From assembly GCF_014305095.1 (NCBI RefSeq), contig NZ_JACRUI010000001.1:1238744-1302743 (forward strand): a stretch of DNA of 64,000 nucleotides, read 5' to 3'. The translations under genes and the position numbers were made by a program. Within the stretch, counting starts at the first letter, position 1, and each line of letters opens with the position of its first letter. Shown piece by piece: positions 56,885 to 64,000 of this stretch. The DNA is from Flavobacterium kayseriense (GTDB lineage Bacteria; Bacteroidota; Bacteroidia; Flavobacteriales; Flavobacteriaceae). A model generated the notes under the pieces. That model was not told the DNA's origin and ran no database searches. It worked only from the letters and a program-made list of their open reading frames with translations.

Positions 56885-57025
56885 TAATCCCGCTTTCCGT
56901 TTCAAGTCCTCCGCTGGTTATTTGTTTTTCACAAGTCCCCACAAGAGCTTCTTTCAGTCGCTTTGTGACTCCTGTAAAAACGAAACAACCAGCGTCCGGG
57001 CTTTACACTTTAATCGGGGATATTA
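56885..57025 (-). repeat. Structured intergenic repeat downstream of the ABC-F gene
   Basis: This GC-richer block of about 140 bases folds on itself. CGCTGGTTATTTG (56912-56924) pairs with 56982-56994 with one wobble; an outer TAATCCCG (56885-56892) pairs with CGGGGATATTA near 57015-57025; and smaller hairpins (AGTC...GACT, CACAAG...) fill the centre. No frame is coding. From memory, nearly identical blocks are scattered through Flavobacterium intergenic regions. It may act as a bidirectional terminator, as both flanking genes converge here. Confidence 0.65.
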
Positions 57026-57040
57026 AACCAGCAACGATTT

Positions 57041-58006
57041 TTAATCCACTAGACCTATTTTTTTAGAATGAGTAATGGCCTCACTACTGTTTTTAAAATA
57101 GCAAACATCCACTCCTAAACTTTCTATATTTTCCAGAGTATTAGTCACCTTTGCTTTACGAGACTTACCAGTTTGTCTAATGTAGACGGCTTTGACTGTT
57201 AAAGGGAAAATTTTAGCAATGGCCTCGTATAAAAAAGGATCATGTTGCGAATCATCACCTATCAACACATATTTTAAGCTAGGATAAAACTCTAAGATAT
57301 GTTTTATCTTATCAAATTTATGACCATGACCACCTCTACCTGTCCATATAAAATCAAGTAAGCTTGTTTTTATATCTTTAAGTAGTAATACCGCTTTTGG
57401 AAGATGATGTAATTCAGTAAACTTTACTAGAAATCGGTAAAGATTCCATTCACTACTTGAAACATAAAAGAAGGCATTCCATTCTTCTGGTCCGTTTTTA
57501 CCAGACAAACTTAGTGCCCTATAGTGCGCTGCAGCATCTTCAAATATTTTTCTCGATTCTACGTTTCTAGAAAGTAGGTGGTATATTTTTTTGAGTGGAT
57601 TTAAAGTATAGGAAACAAGAAAGGTATCATCAACATCAGAAATGATTCCTAGTTTCCCCATTTTAGGCCTAATGTAAGATGCTCTACTTGTAATTGTTTG
57701 ATTTTTGTATTCGATACTCACTTCATAGTCTATCCAGCCATAATCTAGCTGACTCAAAGGGATGCAAAATTTAAAATAACCATCTTTTAATGTTTTGGTG
57801 TATATTTTTACATTGTTATGAACTAGACATATAGTTGCATTTGGCCATGTTTTTAGTTGAAACAGTTTAATGATTGAGCGGGCATTCTTAAAATTTTTAT
57901 CTAAGAAATCATAATCTGTTGCCTTTGTAGGGTTAAAAACATGCCCCATTACAATTAACTCTTGTTCATTAGCATAACCACGATATAATTTTAAAATAGG
58001 CTTCAT
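57041..58006 (-). CDS. App1-family phosphatidate phosphatase-like protein
   Basis: This 321-residue protein has a HAD-like catalytic motif DVDDT (124-128, in GIISDVDDTFLVS) and VLIGDDSQHDPFLY, the pattern of the DUF2183/App1 family. Yeast App1 is a phosphatidate phosphatase that makes diacylglycerol. The N-terminal part (residues 1-110) is a beta-rich domain. The gene is divergent from a YegS-type lipid kinase, which carries out the reverse type of reaction. The bacterial substrate is not proven. Confidence 0.85.
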   Translation of the reverse strand: MKPILKLYRGYANEQELIVMGHVFNPTKATDYDFLDKNFKNARSIIKLFQLKTWPNATICLVHNNVKIYTKTLKDGYFKFCIPLSQLDYGWIDYEVSIEYKNQTITSRASYIRPKMGKLGIISDVDDTFLVSYTLNPLKKIYHLLSRNVESRKIFEDAAAHYRALSLSGKNGPEEWNAFFYVSSSEWNLYRFLVKFTELHHLPKAVLLLKDIKTSLLDFIWTGRGGHGHKFDKIKHILEFYPSLKYVLIGDDSQHDPFLYEAIAKIFPLTVKAVYIRQTGKSRKAKVTNTLENIESLGVDVCYFKNSSEAITHSKKIGLVD

Positions 58007-58015
58007 TTATTATAT

Positions 58016-58023
58016 TACTTTTG
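58016..58023 (+). promoter_or_regulatory. Putative -7 element for the lipid kinase gene
   Basis: TACTTTTG matches TAnnTTTG, within the 65-base divergent spacer and 49 bases before the kinase start. Confidence 0.5.
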
Positions 58024-58071
58024 TAAGTGTGTTCCAATTTAAATTTTTTTAATTAAAAAAGAAGTATAATA

Positions 58072-58941
58072 ATGAAAAAGAATGTCATGATGATTGTTAA
58101 TCCTGTTTCTGGAGCAATAGATAAATCGGACTTCATAACGGCAACAGAGCGATTTTCACATCAAGAAAATTTTAACTTCGTATCCTATGAAACATCGGGT
58201 ATGGATGATGCTTCTCAAATTAGAGCACTTTTTAACCGGTACAAACCAGAGCGCATTATCATTGCAGGTGGTGATGGCACCATTAAGTTGGCAGCTGATG
58301 CGCTAGAGAACGAAGAGGTTATTTTCGGGATACTATCTGCAGGATCAGCAAATGGTTTAGCTACTGATTTAGGCTTGCCAAAAGACTTAGAAGAGTCACT
58401 TGCTATAGCATTTAAAAATAATTTCATTTCGATTGATACCATTTTAATAAATGGAAATAAAAGTCTTCACTTGAGCGATTTGGGACTAAATGCTCTTTTG
58501 ATAAAAAATTATGAGCATAGTGCAGTTCGAGGAAAGCTTGGATATGCTATGCAAGCAATTAATACACTAATTGAGGATGACGAGCCCTTTCATGCTGTAA
58601 TAACGGTCAATGGCGAACAAATAGAGTGTGATGCGAGGATGATCGTTATTGCTAATTCTCAAAAATACGGGACTGGAGTGGTAATTAATCCCTACGGATT
58701 GATGAATGATGGTCTTTTTGAATTAATTATTTTGAAAAACTTGGACTTACTGGTTTTAGGTAAAATTATTACCGGAAATATGCCCATGGATACAGATGAT
58801 GTTCTAATTATTTCTACAGATAAAGCTACAATTGAAACAAATGTCCCAGTAAATTTTCAAATAGATGGAGAGTATTGTGGATCTGAGATGAAATTAGATA
58901 TTGCAGTTTCTTCAAAAAAAATCAAGGTAGCAATACCTTAG
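58072..58941 (+). CDS. YegS/BmrU-family lipid kinase
   Basis: This 289-residue member of the diacylglycerol-kinase catalytic family has NPVSGAIDK near the start, the nucleotide motif GGDGT (66-70), GSANGLATDLGLP, and a C-terminal domain ending QIDGEYCGSEMKLDI. It would phosphorylate diacylglycerol or a related lipid at the inner membrane. It converges with the GNAT-like gene with a seven-base gap. Confidence 0.88.
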   Translation: MKKNVMMIVNPVSGAIDKSDFITATERFSHQENFNFVSYETSGMDDASQIRALFNRYKPERIIIAGGDGTIKLAADALENEEVIFGILSAGSANGLATDLGLPKDLEESLAIAFKNNFISIDTILINGNKSLHLSDLGLNALLIKNYEHSAVRGKLGYAMQAINTLIEDDEPFHAVITVNGEQIECDARMIVIANSQKYGTGVVINPYGLMNDGLFELIILKNLDLLVLGKIITGNMPMDTDDVLIISTDKATIETNVPVNFQIDGEYCGSEMKLDIAVSSKKIKVAIP

Positions 58942-58948
58942 TATTTTC

Positions 58949-60103
58949 TCAAGACTCTTTGTAGGGGTTCCGTTGTTGCCACTCTATTTTCGGTTCAAAA
59001 TAGCGGAACGTTTTAGAAACAAACAAATTTATAAAGAAATTACTGTGTTGCATTAGGCCGTACATTGCAATTGGTTTTGCTCCTACAGAACTTTTTATTT
59101 CCAGCGCAGTTCGTGCAAAAATTATCTTTTTATATCCCTTATTGATGGAGTAGGCAATCATGTCGTACAGCATGTTTAAGTATAGCATTTTTTCCCTTTG
59201 ATACTTTTCATCATAACCTAGAAAATAAGTATCAATATCATTTCCATTCTTGATTAATGTATTAAAGCCTATTAATTCCTCTTCGATAAAATAGCCATAA
59301 AACAAGAACTGATCTTTTAGTGAATCTTTAAAAGTTTCAAAATGGTTGTCTGGCAGGTAAAAGGTGTTAAACGGGGCGTTTTTAGCAACGTTCATGTACA
59401 ATTCATAGATTCTAGAATGGTACTTGGTTATTTCCTCTAGTGGTAATTTTCTTTTAGAAATGCCATCAGCCTTTTTTCGGGCTCTTTTGTACTGATCTCT
59501 GTATTTTTTATTTAAGCAAGTTATATAATCATCAAATGTTATAAAACTTTCCTTAATGGTAAAGATCATATTGGGCTGAGTAGAGAATTTAAAAAACCTC
59601 TTAAAATTAGTTGCCGTAGCAAACGTTATTTCATTTTCAGAGAAATCTTTAAAAATGGTAAGATGGGTTTTTAATCCTTTTGCTATAAATAAGTGCTTCA
59701 AAGCTACTGCTGCTTGCTTCAGAATATGTAATCCTTCAGCTGTTGAAAGTTGGTTACTAAAGCAATAACCGTTTTGTCCAGTAAGCATGTTGTTTCCAAT
59801 GACTAGTACTTTTGAGCTAAGGTTCTTAAAAACAAAATTTCTGACAATTGTTCTTAAATGAGTATCTCTTTCTCCAAACGAATTAAGGTCACTTAGGTTA
59901 ATAAATTGTGACAGTGCTACACCTACCAATTTGGTTTCCTGAAAAATGCCAATAAAGTGGCTATGCATATTAGTTGGCGCTGATTTCTCAGCGATTCCCA
60001 AATACGCTACAGATAGGAATATGTTACGCGCTGCAATGGTATCCCATGTATTGGGAAGTTGTGATACTGAAGAATAAATTTGGAACGAGTAGGAGTCAGT
60101 CAA
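58949..60103 (-). CDS. GNAT-like acyltransferase (FemAB/peptidogalycan-type)
   Basis: This 384-residue protein shows the C-terminal acyltransferase pattern GFNTLIKNGNDIDTYFLGYD and NLYDMIAYSINKGYKKIIF-like helices (NMLYDMIAYSINKGYKKII). The N-terminal half (LVGVALSQF, VLVIGNNMLTGQNGY) resembles the first GNAT lobe in FemAB-like proteins. The acyl donor and acceptor are unknown; an envelope molecule is possible. Its -7 element lies about 25 bases upstream. Confidence 0.65.
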   Translation of the reverse strand: MTDSYSFQIYSSVSQLPNTWDTIAARNIFLSVAYLGIAEKSAPTNMHSHFIGIFQETKLVGVALSQFINLSDLNSFGERDTHLRTIVRNFVFKNLSSKVLVIGNNMLTGQNGYCFSNQLSTAEGLHILKQAAVALKHLFIAKGLKTHLTIFKDFSENEITFATATNFKRFFKFSTQPNMIFTIKESFITFDDYITCLNKKYRDQYKRARKKADGISKRKLPLEEITKYHSRIYELYMNVAKNAPFNTFYLPDNHFETFKDSLKDQFLFYGYFIEEELIGFNTLIKNGNDIDTYFLGYDEKYQREKMLYLNMLYDMIAYSINKGYKKIIFARTALEIKSSVGAKPIAMYGLMQHSNFFINLFVSKTFRYFEPKIEWQQRNPYKES

Positions 60104-60126
60104 TTGATAAGGACGTTAATATGCTA

Positions 60127-60134
60127 CAAAATTA
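60127..60134 (-). promoter_or_regulatory. Putative -7 element for the GNAT-like gene
   Basis: On the minus strand this reads TAATTTTG, 24 bases before the start codon. Confidence 0.45.
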
Positions 60135-60199
60135 ATATATAAAGTTAAAACTTGGGGTGATTCATTCATTTTTAATTATTTTTATTAAAATTAAAAATT

Positions 60200-60478
60200 A
60201 TGGAAAAGTATACAGAAGAGACAGCATTACCATTTTTAGAACCTCTAGATGATTGGTGTTTTAATAATGATGGTATCGAGAAGAAATTTGTATTTGACAA
60301 TTTTATTCAAGCAATGGGCTTTATGGTTCGGGTAGGAATAGTAGCTGAAAAGCAAGGCCATCATCCCGAAATGTTTAACGTTTATAATAAAGTAAATTTA
60401 AGATTGTCTACACACGATGCAGATGGTTTGACCAAAAAAGACTTTGATTTGGCATCAGCCATCGAAAAGTTAGATTAA
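60200..60478 (+). CDS. 4a-hydroxytetrahydrobiopterin dehydratase (PCD/DCoH)
   Basis: This 92-residue protein has the full PCD motif: [16 protein letters not shown] (His54, His55, Pro56) followed by [17 protein letters not shown]. The enzyme recycles the pterin cofactor of aromatic amino acid hydroxylases by dehydrating the 4a-carbinolamine. The length matches the family. No hydroxylase gene is visible next to it. Confidence 0.94.
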   Translation: MEKYTEETALPFLEPLDDWCFNNDGIEKKFVFDNFIQAMGFMVRVGIVAEKQGHHPEMFNVYNKVNLRLSTHDADGLTKKDFDLASAIEKLD

Positions 60479-60657
60479 ACAAAATTGACTCAAACACAAT
60501 AAAACTATATAAATTACAGGTTTTAAGGTTTTTAACTTTCTCTCAATTGAATACTTGAGGTTAACTTTAGATCATTGTAACGCTATGTACTAATCACTGA
60601 TTGTAAGAAAAATATATTTAAATACGGTATAACAGTGTAGTTCGTCGATTTTATTTG

Positions 60658-60685
60658 TTGATTATCTACATACTAGGTACTTTTA
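60658..60685 (+). promoter_or_regulatory. Possible promoter of the LRR gene
   Basis: TTG (60658-60660) and TACTTTTA (60678-60685) are 17 bases apart and lie 28 bases before the start codon; the -7 element differs from the consensus at its last base. Confidence 0.4.
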
Positions 60686-60712
60686 TGGTGTAGAAATTAA
60701 ACAATCGAAACC

Positions 60713-61567
60713 ATGAAAAATATCTTTACCCTTTTATTTACAGTTTTAGCTTCTGTTACGATGTTAGCTGATGTATCGGTTTCTGATAAAGCAGTTTTAT
60801 TGAAAATTTACAATTCAACTAATGGAGAGAATTGGAAGACCAAGTGGGATTTAAACGCTCCTGTTTCATCATGGTTTGGTGTTAAGGTAGAAGGAGATAA
60901 AGTAATCTCAATTAACCTATCAGATAATAATTTGTCTGGAAAAATACCTGCTGAGATTAGTAACCTAGTAAGTCTAGAAGAATTGAATCTACACAAAAAT
61001 AGTTTAGAAGGTGTTATTCCTACTTCAATAGAAAATCTTAAACAATTGAGAATCCTTAATTTATCTTTTAATCAACTTTCAGGTACTATTCCTTCTGAGA
61101 TTGGAGAAATGACTAGTTTGAAGAATTTAGAATTGTACATGAATAGATTAGCGGGCCAGTTACCTGAATCTATCGGAAAATTACAAAATTTAGAAACTTT
61201 AGCTTTGTTTAACAATGAGCTTGAAGGAGAAATTCCAAATGAATTATTTGAAGCTGCAACGCTTAAAATTGTATTATTAAATAGTAACAAATTAACAGGA
61301 AAGCTGAGTGCTGATGTTTCAAAACTAAGTAAATTAGAAAATCTAAGTTTATTTGAAAATAATTTAGAGGGTCAAGTACCATTTGACTTAGAGAAATTAA
61401 GAAATCTAAAAGAAATGAATATATCATACAATATGTTCAGCGGATTAGTTTCAAGAAAATTAGCAGTTTTAGATACTTTAAATTTGACTATGTTTAATGA
61501 TAGAGGAGTAGCTGTATTGATGGATATTAATATTGATATTGAAAGACCGTTAGTTTCTGAAGATTAA
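60713..61567 (+). CDS. Exported leucine-rich repeat protein
   Basis: This 284-residue protein has a signal peptide (MKNIFTLLFTVLASVTMLA) and an LRRNT-like cap (LLKIYNSTNGENWKTKWDL). It then has about seven 24-residue repeats of the plant/bacterial LxxLxLxxNxLxGxIP type (residues about 65-240), such as LSDNNLSGKIPAEI and LSFNQLSGTIPSEI. It ends in a short Asp/Glu-rich tail with no obvious T9SS C-terminal domain. It is probably a binding protein in the periplasm or at the cell surface. Confidence 0.88.
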   Translation: MKNIFTLLFTVLASVTMLADVSVSDKAVLLKIYNSTNGENWKTKWDLNAPVSSWFGVKVEGDKVISINLSDNNLSGKIPAEISNLVSLEELNLHKNSLEGVIPTSIENLKQLRILNLSFNQLSGTIPSEIGEMTSLKNLELYMNRLAGQLPESIGKLQNLETLALFNNELEGEIPNELFEAATLKIVLLNSNKLTGKLSADVSKLSKLENLSLFENNLEGQVPFDLEKLRNLKEMNISYNMFSGLVSRKLAVLDTLNLTMFNDRGVAVLMDINIDIERPLVSED

Positions 61568-61671
61568 ATTTTTTTTTTGATGGTGGATAATAAAGTGTAT
61601 GATTGGTTATTAAATGATTTGTTGCCACCTAAAATAGAGTTAGTTAGAATAAAATTAGTTTAGTTTAGTTG

Positions 61672-61708
61672 AAGCCTGTGAAAAGATATTTTTACAGGCT
61701 TTTTTATT
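61672..61708 (+). terminator. Terminator after the LRR gene
   Basis: AAGCCTGT (61672-61679) and ACAGGCTT (61694-61701) pair, with an AT-rich loop and a following T run. Nothing else is visible in the 61568-61880 spacer. Confidence 0.8.
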
Positions 61709-61880
61709 TTTTATTTGAATGAGATCTGTCGTTGCCTCCGTTAAAGGAGAATTAGGCATGTCGTCAACACTAGAGACACTTAGATATAATACCTATCAAA
61801 ACTATTGTGATATAAAGTAGCGGTAACTTACTGATGCAAAACTTAAATTGTGAATACTTAAATCATCTTAAATGAGTATT

Positions 61881-62594
61881 TTACAATTTAGTATTCTTTT
61901 CGTAATTGCTCAAGTCTAGATTGAGAATGGCGCCTATTCTGCTAAACTCTTCGTTGACCTTTGCATTCAAAATTAGTTGTTCATTTGTAATAGGATGATT
62001 AAAAATCAACTGATGCGCATGAAGCATCATTCCTTTTAATTCATATTTCTCTAGCCATAATTTATTTTGCTTATTACAGCCATGTGGTCTACTTCCTAAA
62101 ATGGGATGAAATATATGCTTGAAATGTTTTCTTAATTGGTGCATACGCCCTGTTTCGGGAATTGCTTCGACCAAGCAATATCTAGAGGTTGGTTTATTGT
62201 TAAATTCTAAGTCAATTTCTGTACTTTGTAATCTGTGAAAGTAGGTTATTGCATTTTGTTTAATTTCATCATCATTGATTAAATCATAATTGATAGTAAG
62301 TTCTGTGGGAGACCAACCACGTAAAATGGCTAAATATTTCTTTTCGACTTCACGTGCTTTAAAACGGTTGTTCATGATTTTCAAGACTTCTTTATCCAAT
62401 GCAAATAACAAAACTCCTGATGTTTTGCGATCTAACCGATGAACAGGGAAAACGTGTTGTCCTCCTATTTGATTTCGTAATTCTTGAATAGCATATACTT
62501 TTGCATCTCGTGCATAAAAAGATTTGTGCACTAACAATCCGCTCGGTTTGTTTATAGCAATGATATATTCGTCTTGATATAGAATTTCTAACAT
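61881..62594 (-). CDS. RluA/TruC-type pseudouridine synthase
   Basis: This 237-residue enzyme has the catalytic motif HRLDRKTSG (52-60, Asp55) and the start INKPSGLLVHKSF, with a short overall form that lacks an S4 RNA-binding domain. This points to the TruC-like subgroup, which acts on tRNA position 65 in E. coli; other short RluA enzymes exist, so the target is uncertain. Its -7 element is so close that the transcript would be almost leaderless. Confidence 0.85.
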   Translation of the reverse strand: MLEILYQDEYIIAINKPSGLLVHKSFYARDAKVYAIQELRNQIGGQHVFPVHRLDRKTSGVLLFALDKEVLKIMNNRFKAREVEKKYLAILRGWSPTELTINYDLINDDEIKQNAITYFHRLQSTEIDLEFNNKPTSRYCLVEAIPETGRMHQLRKHFKHIFHPILGSRPHGCNKQNKLWLEKYELKGMMLHAHQLIFNHPITNEQLILNAKVNEEFSRIGAILNLDLSNYEKNTKL

Positions 62595-62598
62595 GAGG

Positions 62599-62606
62599 CA
62601 AAAGTA
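62599..62606 (-). promoter_or_regulatory. Putative -7 element for the pseudouridine synthase gene
   Basis: On the minus strand this reads TACTTTTG, ending five bases before the ATG at 62594. Transcription would then begin at or within a base or two of the start codon. Confidence 0.5.
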
Positions 62607-62806
62607 AAAGAGAATTCGATTAAAATCATCTTTATATTTTTTTATTTCTAGTACTCTTTCTACAAATGATTCACTGTTGGAATCTTTACTATGACTACAG
62701 AGAGAAACTAAGTTAGTATAACAATGTATAATATGATGGGCTGAGATTACTAATCAAGTACATTAGAAATTATTTCAACAATACATTCAAGATTCAAAAG
62801 TGAATT

Positions 62807-62844
62807 TGTACCTTGTTCTTTTAAAATGAATTACACAAGGTACA
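62807..62844. promoter_or_regulatory. Inverted repeat upstream of the M13 peptidase gene
   Basis: TGTACCTTGT (62807-62816) and ACAAGGTACA (62835-62844) are perfect 10-base arms with an 18-base spacer, 63 bases before the peptidase start. There is no T run, so an operator is more likely than a terminator. The remaining 62607-62906 DNA shows no gene. Confidence 0.45.
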
Positions 62845-62906
62845 TAAATTTATGTAAATCTAATTTCAATTGCTTTTCTTCTCCTTTTACTAGAAAAATT
62901 TTAATT

Positions 62907-64000
62907 ATGAAAAAATCTTTAGCGCTCGTCATTGCAATTTTAGCTATTACAGCCTGCTCAAAAAATCAAGAAAAAAAAACTATTGCTATCACGGGAATTG
63001 ATTCCACATTAAGGCCTGGTAACGATTTTTTTAAATATGTTAACGGCAAATGGTATGATTCGGTTCCGATACCTGCCTCGCAATCTGGAGTTGGGGCCTA
63101 TATGTTTATGAATTATCCACAAAGAATGCGTCTACAAGGAATATTAGATAGTATTTCGCAAAGCAAAAATCCAGCTGGAAGTACAGCCGAAAAGGTTGGT
63201 GACTTTTATGCATCTGGGATGGACACTATTTCCATTGACAAACGTGGTTATACGCCAATTAAACCGCTACTTGCAAAGATTGATAAAATTAGTGATGTAC
63301 CATCTTTGATGGATTTTGTAGCTAATGAAGTAAAAGTAGATAATGCTTCCATTATAGGTTTTGGAGTTTCTTCAGATGAGAAGAATAGTAGTATGAACAT
63401 TGCTCAATTGTATCAAACCGGTTTAGGTTTGCCTGATAGAGACTATTACTTCAACTCAGATGCGTCAACTGTGGCTATACAGCAAGCGTATATAAAATAC
63501 CTTACTACGTTATTTCAACAAACGGGGAGCACTGCTCAAGAAGCAAAACGTAATGCGACTATAGTATTTGATATAGACAAACAACTTGCTACTGCACATA
63601 AAACAAAAGTTGCACTGCGAGATGTACAAGCAAATTATAATAAAATAGCTGTAAAAGATCTTGTAAAAAGACACACAAACATTAATTGGACTAGTTTCTT
63701 AAATAAATTAGGCGCTCAAACTGATTCAATCAATGTAGGTCAACCACAATATTATGATGGCCTAAATAAACTCTTAAAAAACGTACCAATTAGCGATTGG
63801 AAAGTTTACCTGAAAGCACATTCTTTAGTTAGATATGCAGATGATTTAAGCAAGCCATTTGTAGAAGCCTCGTTTGCGTATACGAAGGTGCTTTCTGGTC
63901 AGGCTGTTCAAAAAACGCGAGGTGAGAAAATGGCTAATGTTGTTGATAGCTATTTAGGTGAAGCGCTAGGTGAATTGTATGTAAAGAAATATTTTTCTGA
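62907..64000 (+). CDS. M13-family metallopeptidase lipoprotein (5' part)
   Basis: The gene starts at ATG 62907 and runs off the right edge; 364 codons are visible. The N-terminus (MKKSLALVIAILAITAC) is a lipoprotein signal with lipobox Cys17, then SKNQEKK. The next segment, RPGNDFFKYVNGKWYDSVPI, and LYQTGLGLPDRDYYF are typical of the N-terminal domain of M13 (neprilysin/PepO-type) peptidases. The zinc motif HExxH lies beyond the window. The enzyme would degrade peptides in the envelope. Confidence 0.9.
   Translation, partial: MKKSLALVIAILAITACSKNQEKKTIAITGIDSTLRPGNDFFKYVNGKWYDSVPIPASQSGVGAYMFMNYPQRMRLQGILDSISQSKNPAGSTAEKVGDFYASGMDTISIDKRGYTPIKPLLAKIDKISDVPSLMDFVANEVKVDNASIIGFGVSSDEKNSSMNIAQLYQTGLGLPDRDYYFNSDASTVAIQQAYIKYLTTLFQQTGSTAQEAKRNATIVFDIDKQLATAHKTKVALRDVQANYNKIAVKDLVKRHTNINWTSFLNKLGAQTDSINVGQPQYYDGLNKLLKNVPISDWKVYLKAHSLVRYADDLSKPFVEASFAYTKVLSGQAVQKTRGEKMANVVDSYLGEALGELYVKKYFS

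Overview
This window is chromosomal DNA from a gliding member of the Flavobacteriaceae, most likely Flavobacterium or a close relative. The evidence is a low GC content, gldB-gldC and a complete gldK-gldL-gldM-gldN block (gliding motility and type IX secretion), a short 287-residue RpoD, an XrtF exosortase, and many Bacteroidetes-type promoter elements (TTG about 20 bases upstream of TAnnTTTG). Gene density is high. I see no prophage, insertion sequence, CRISPR array or integrated island, so most of the window is conserved housekeeping DNA.

Layout. 1-3.0 kb: start of nadE, gldBC, then engB and an alpha/beta hydrolase on the minus strand. 3.3-19.0 kb: an uninterrupted division and cell wall (dcw) cluster, mraZ-rsmH-ftsL-ftsI-murE-mraY-murD-ftsW-murG-murC-ftsQ-ftsA-ftsZ, preceded by a 10-bp-periodic GTGG array that is probably the MraZ operator and closed by a strong terminator. 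19.2-20.8 kb: yqeY, tRNA-Arg(TCG), and an M90/MtfA-type peptidase. 20.9-26.0 kb (minus): rpe, rpoD, pnp, rpsO; the spacers around rpoD are unusually long and full of repeats, including a decayed copy of the pnp 3' end. 26.1-31.7 kb: a TonB_C/MORN-like protein, a GAF sulfoxide reductase, the XrtF exosortase pair, an ATP-cone/nuclease fusion followed by a beta-CASP metallo-beta-lactamase, and DedA. 31.8-38.7 kb (minus): groEL/groES, then a miaB-led transcription unit (miaB, a 48-residue membrane protein, a sigma-54 activator, lptE, a TPR protein, secG). 39-44.6 kb: a glycerol regulon (glpD, glpK, glpF and an outer-membrane beta-barrel protein) divergent from its DeoR-type regulator. 44.7-53.4 kb: topA, a ureohydrolase-fold protein that lacks its metal ligands, and gldKLMN. 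53.4-64 kb: FAD oxidoreductase, DUF983 protein, ABC-F ATPase, App1-type phosphatidate phosphatase divergent from a YegS-type lipid kinase, a GNAT-like protein, pterin carbinolamine dehydratase, an LRR protein, an RluA-type pseudouridine synthase, and the 5' part of an M13 peptidase lipoprotein.

How the genes work together. The dcw cluster makes the peptidoglycan precursor from UDP-MurNAc to lipid II (murC, D, E, mraY, murG) and builds the septal machine (ftsL, I, W, Q, A, Z); murF, murB and ddl are not here. GldKLMN form the T9SS motor and periplasmic ring, and GldB/GldC belong to the same motility system. The glp genes take up glycerol (GlpF), phosphorylate it (GlpK) and oxidise it (GlpD).

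The least explained items are the ATP-cone/PD-(D/E)XK fusion paired with a beta-CASP nuclease, the metal-ligand-depleted ureohydrolase homologue beside gldK, the XrtF pair whose substrates are unknown, the glp-linked outer-membrane protein, and several intergenic palindromes and structured repeats. None can be claimed as a new system from sequence alone; specific tests are given.
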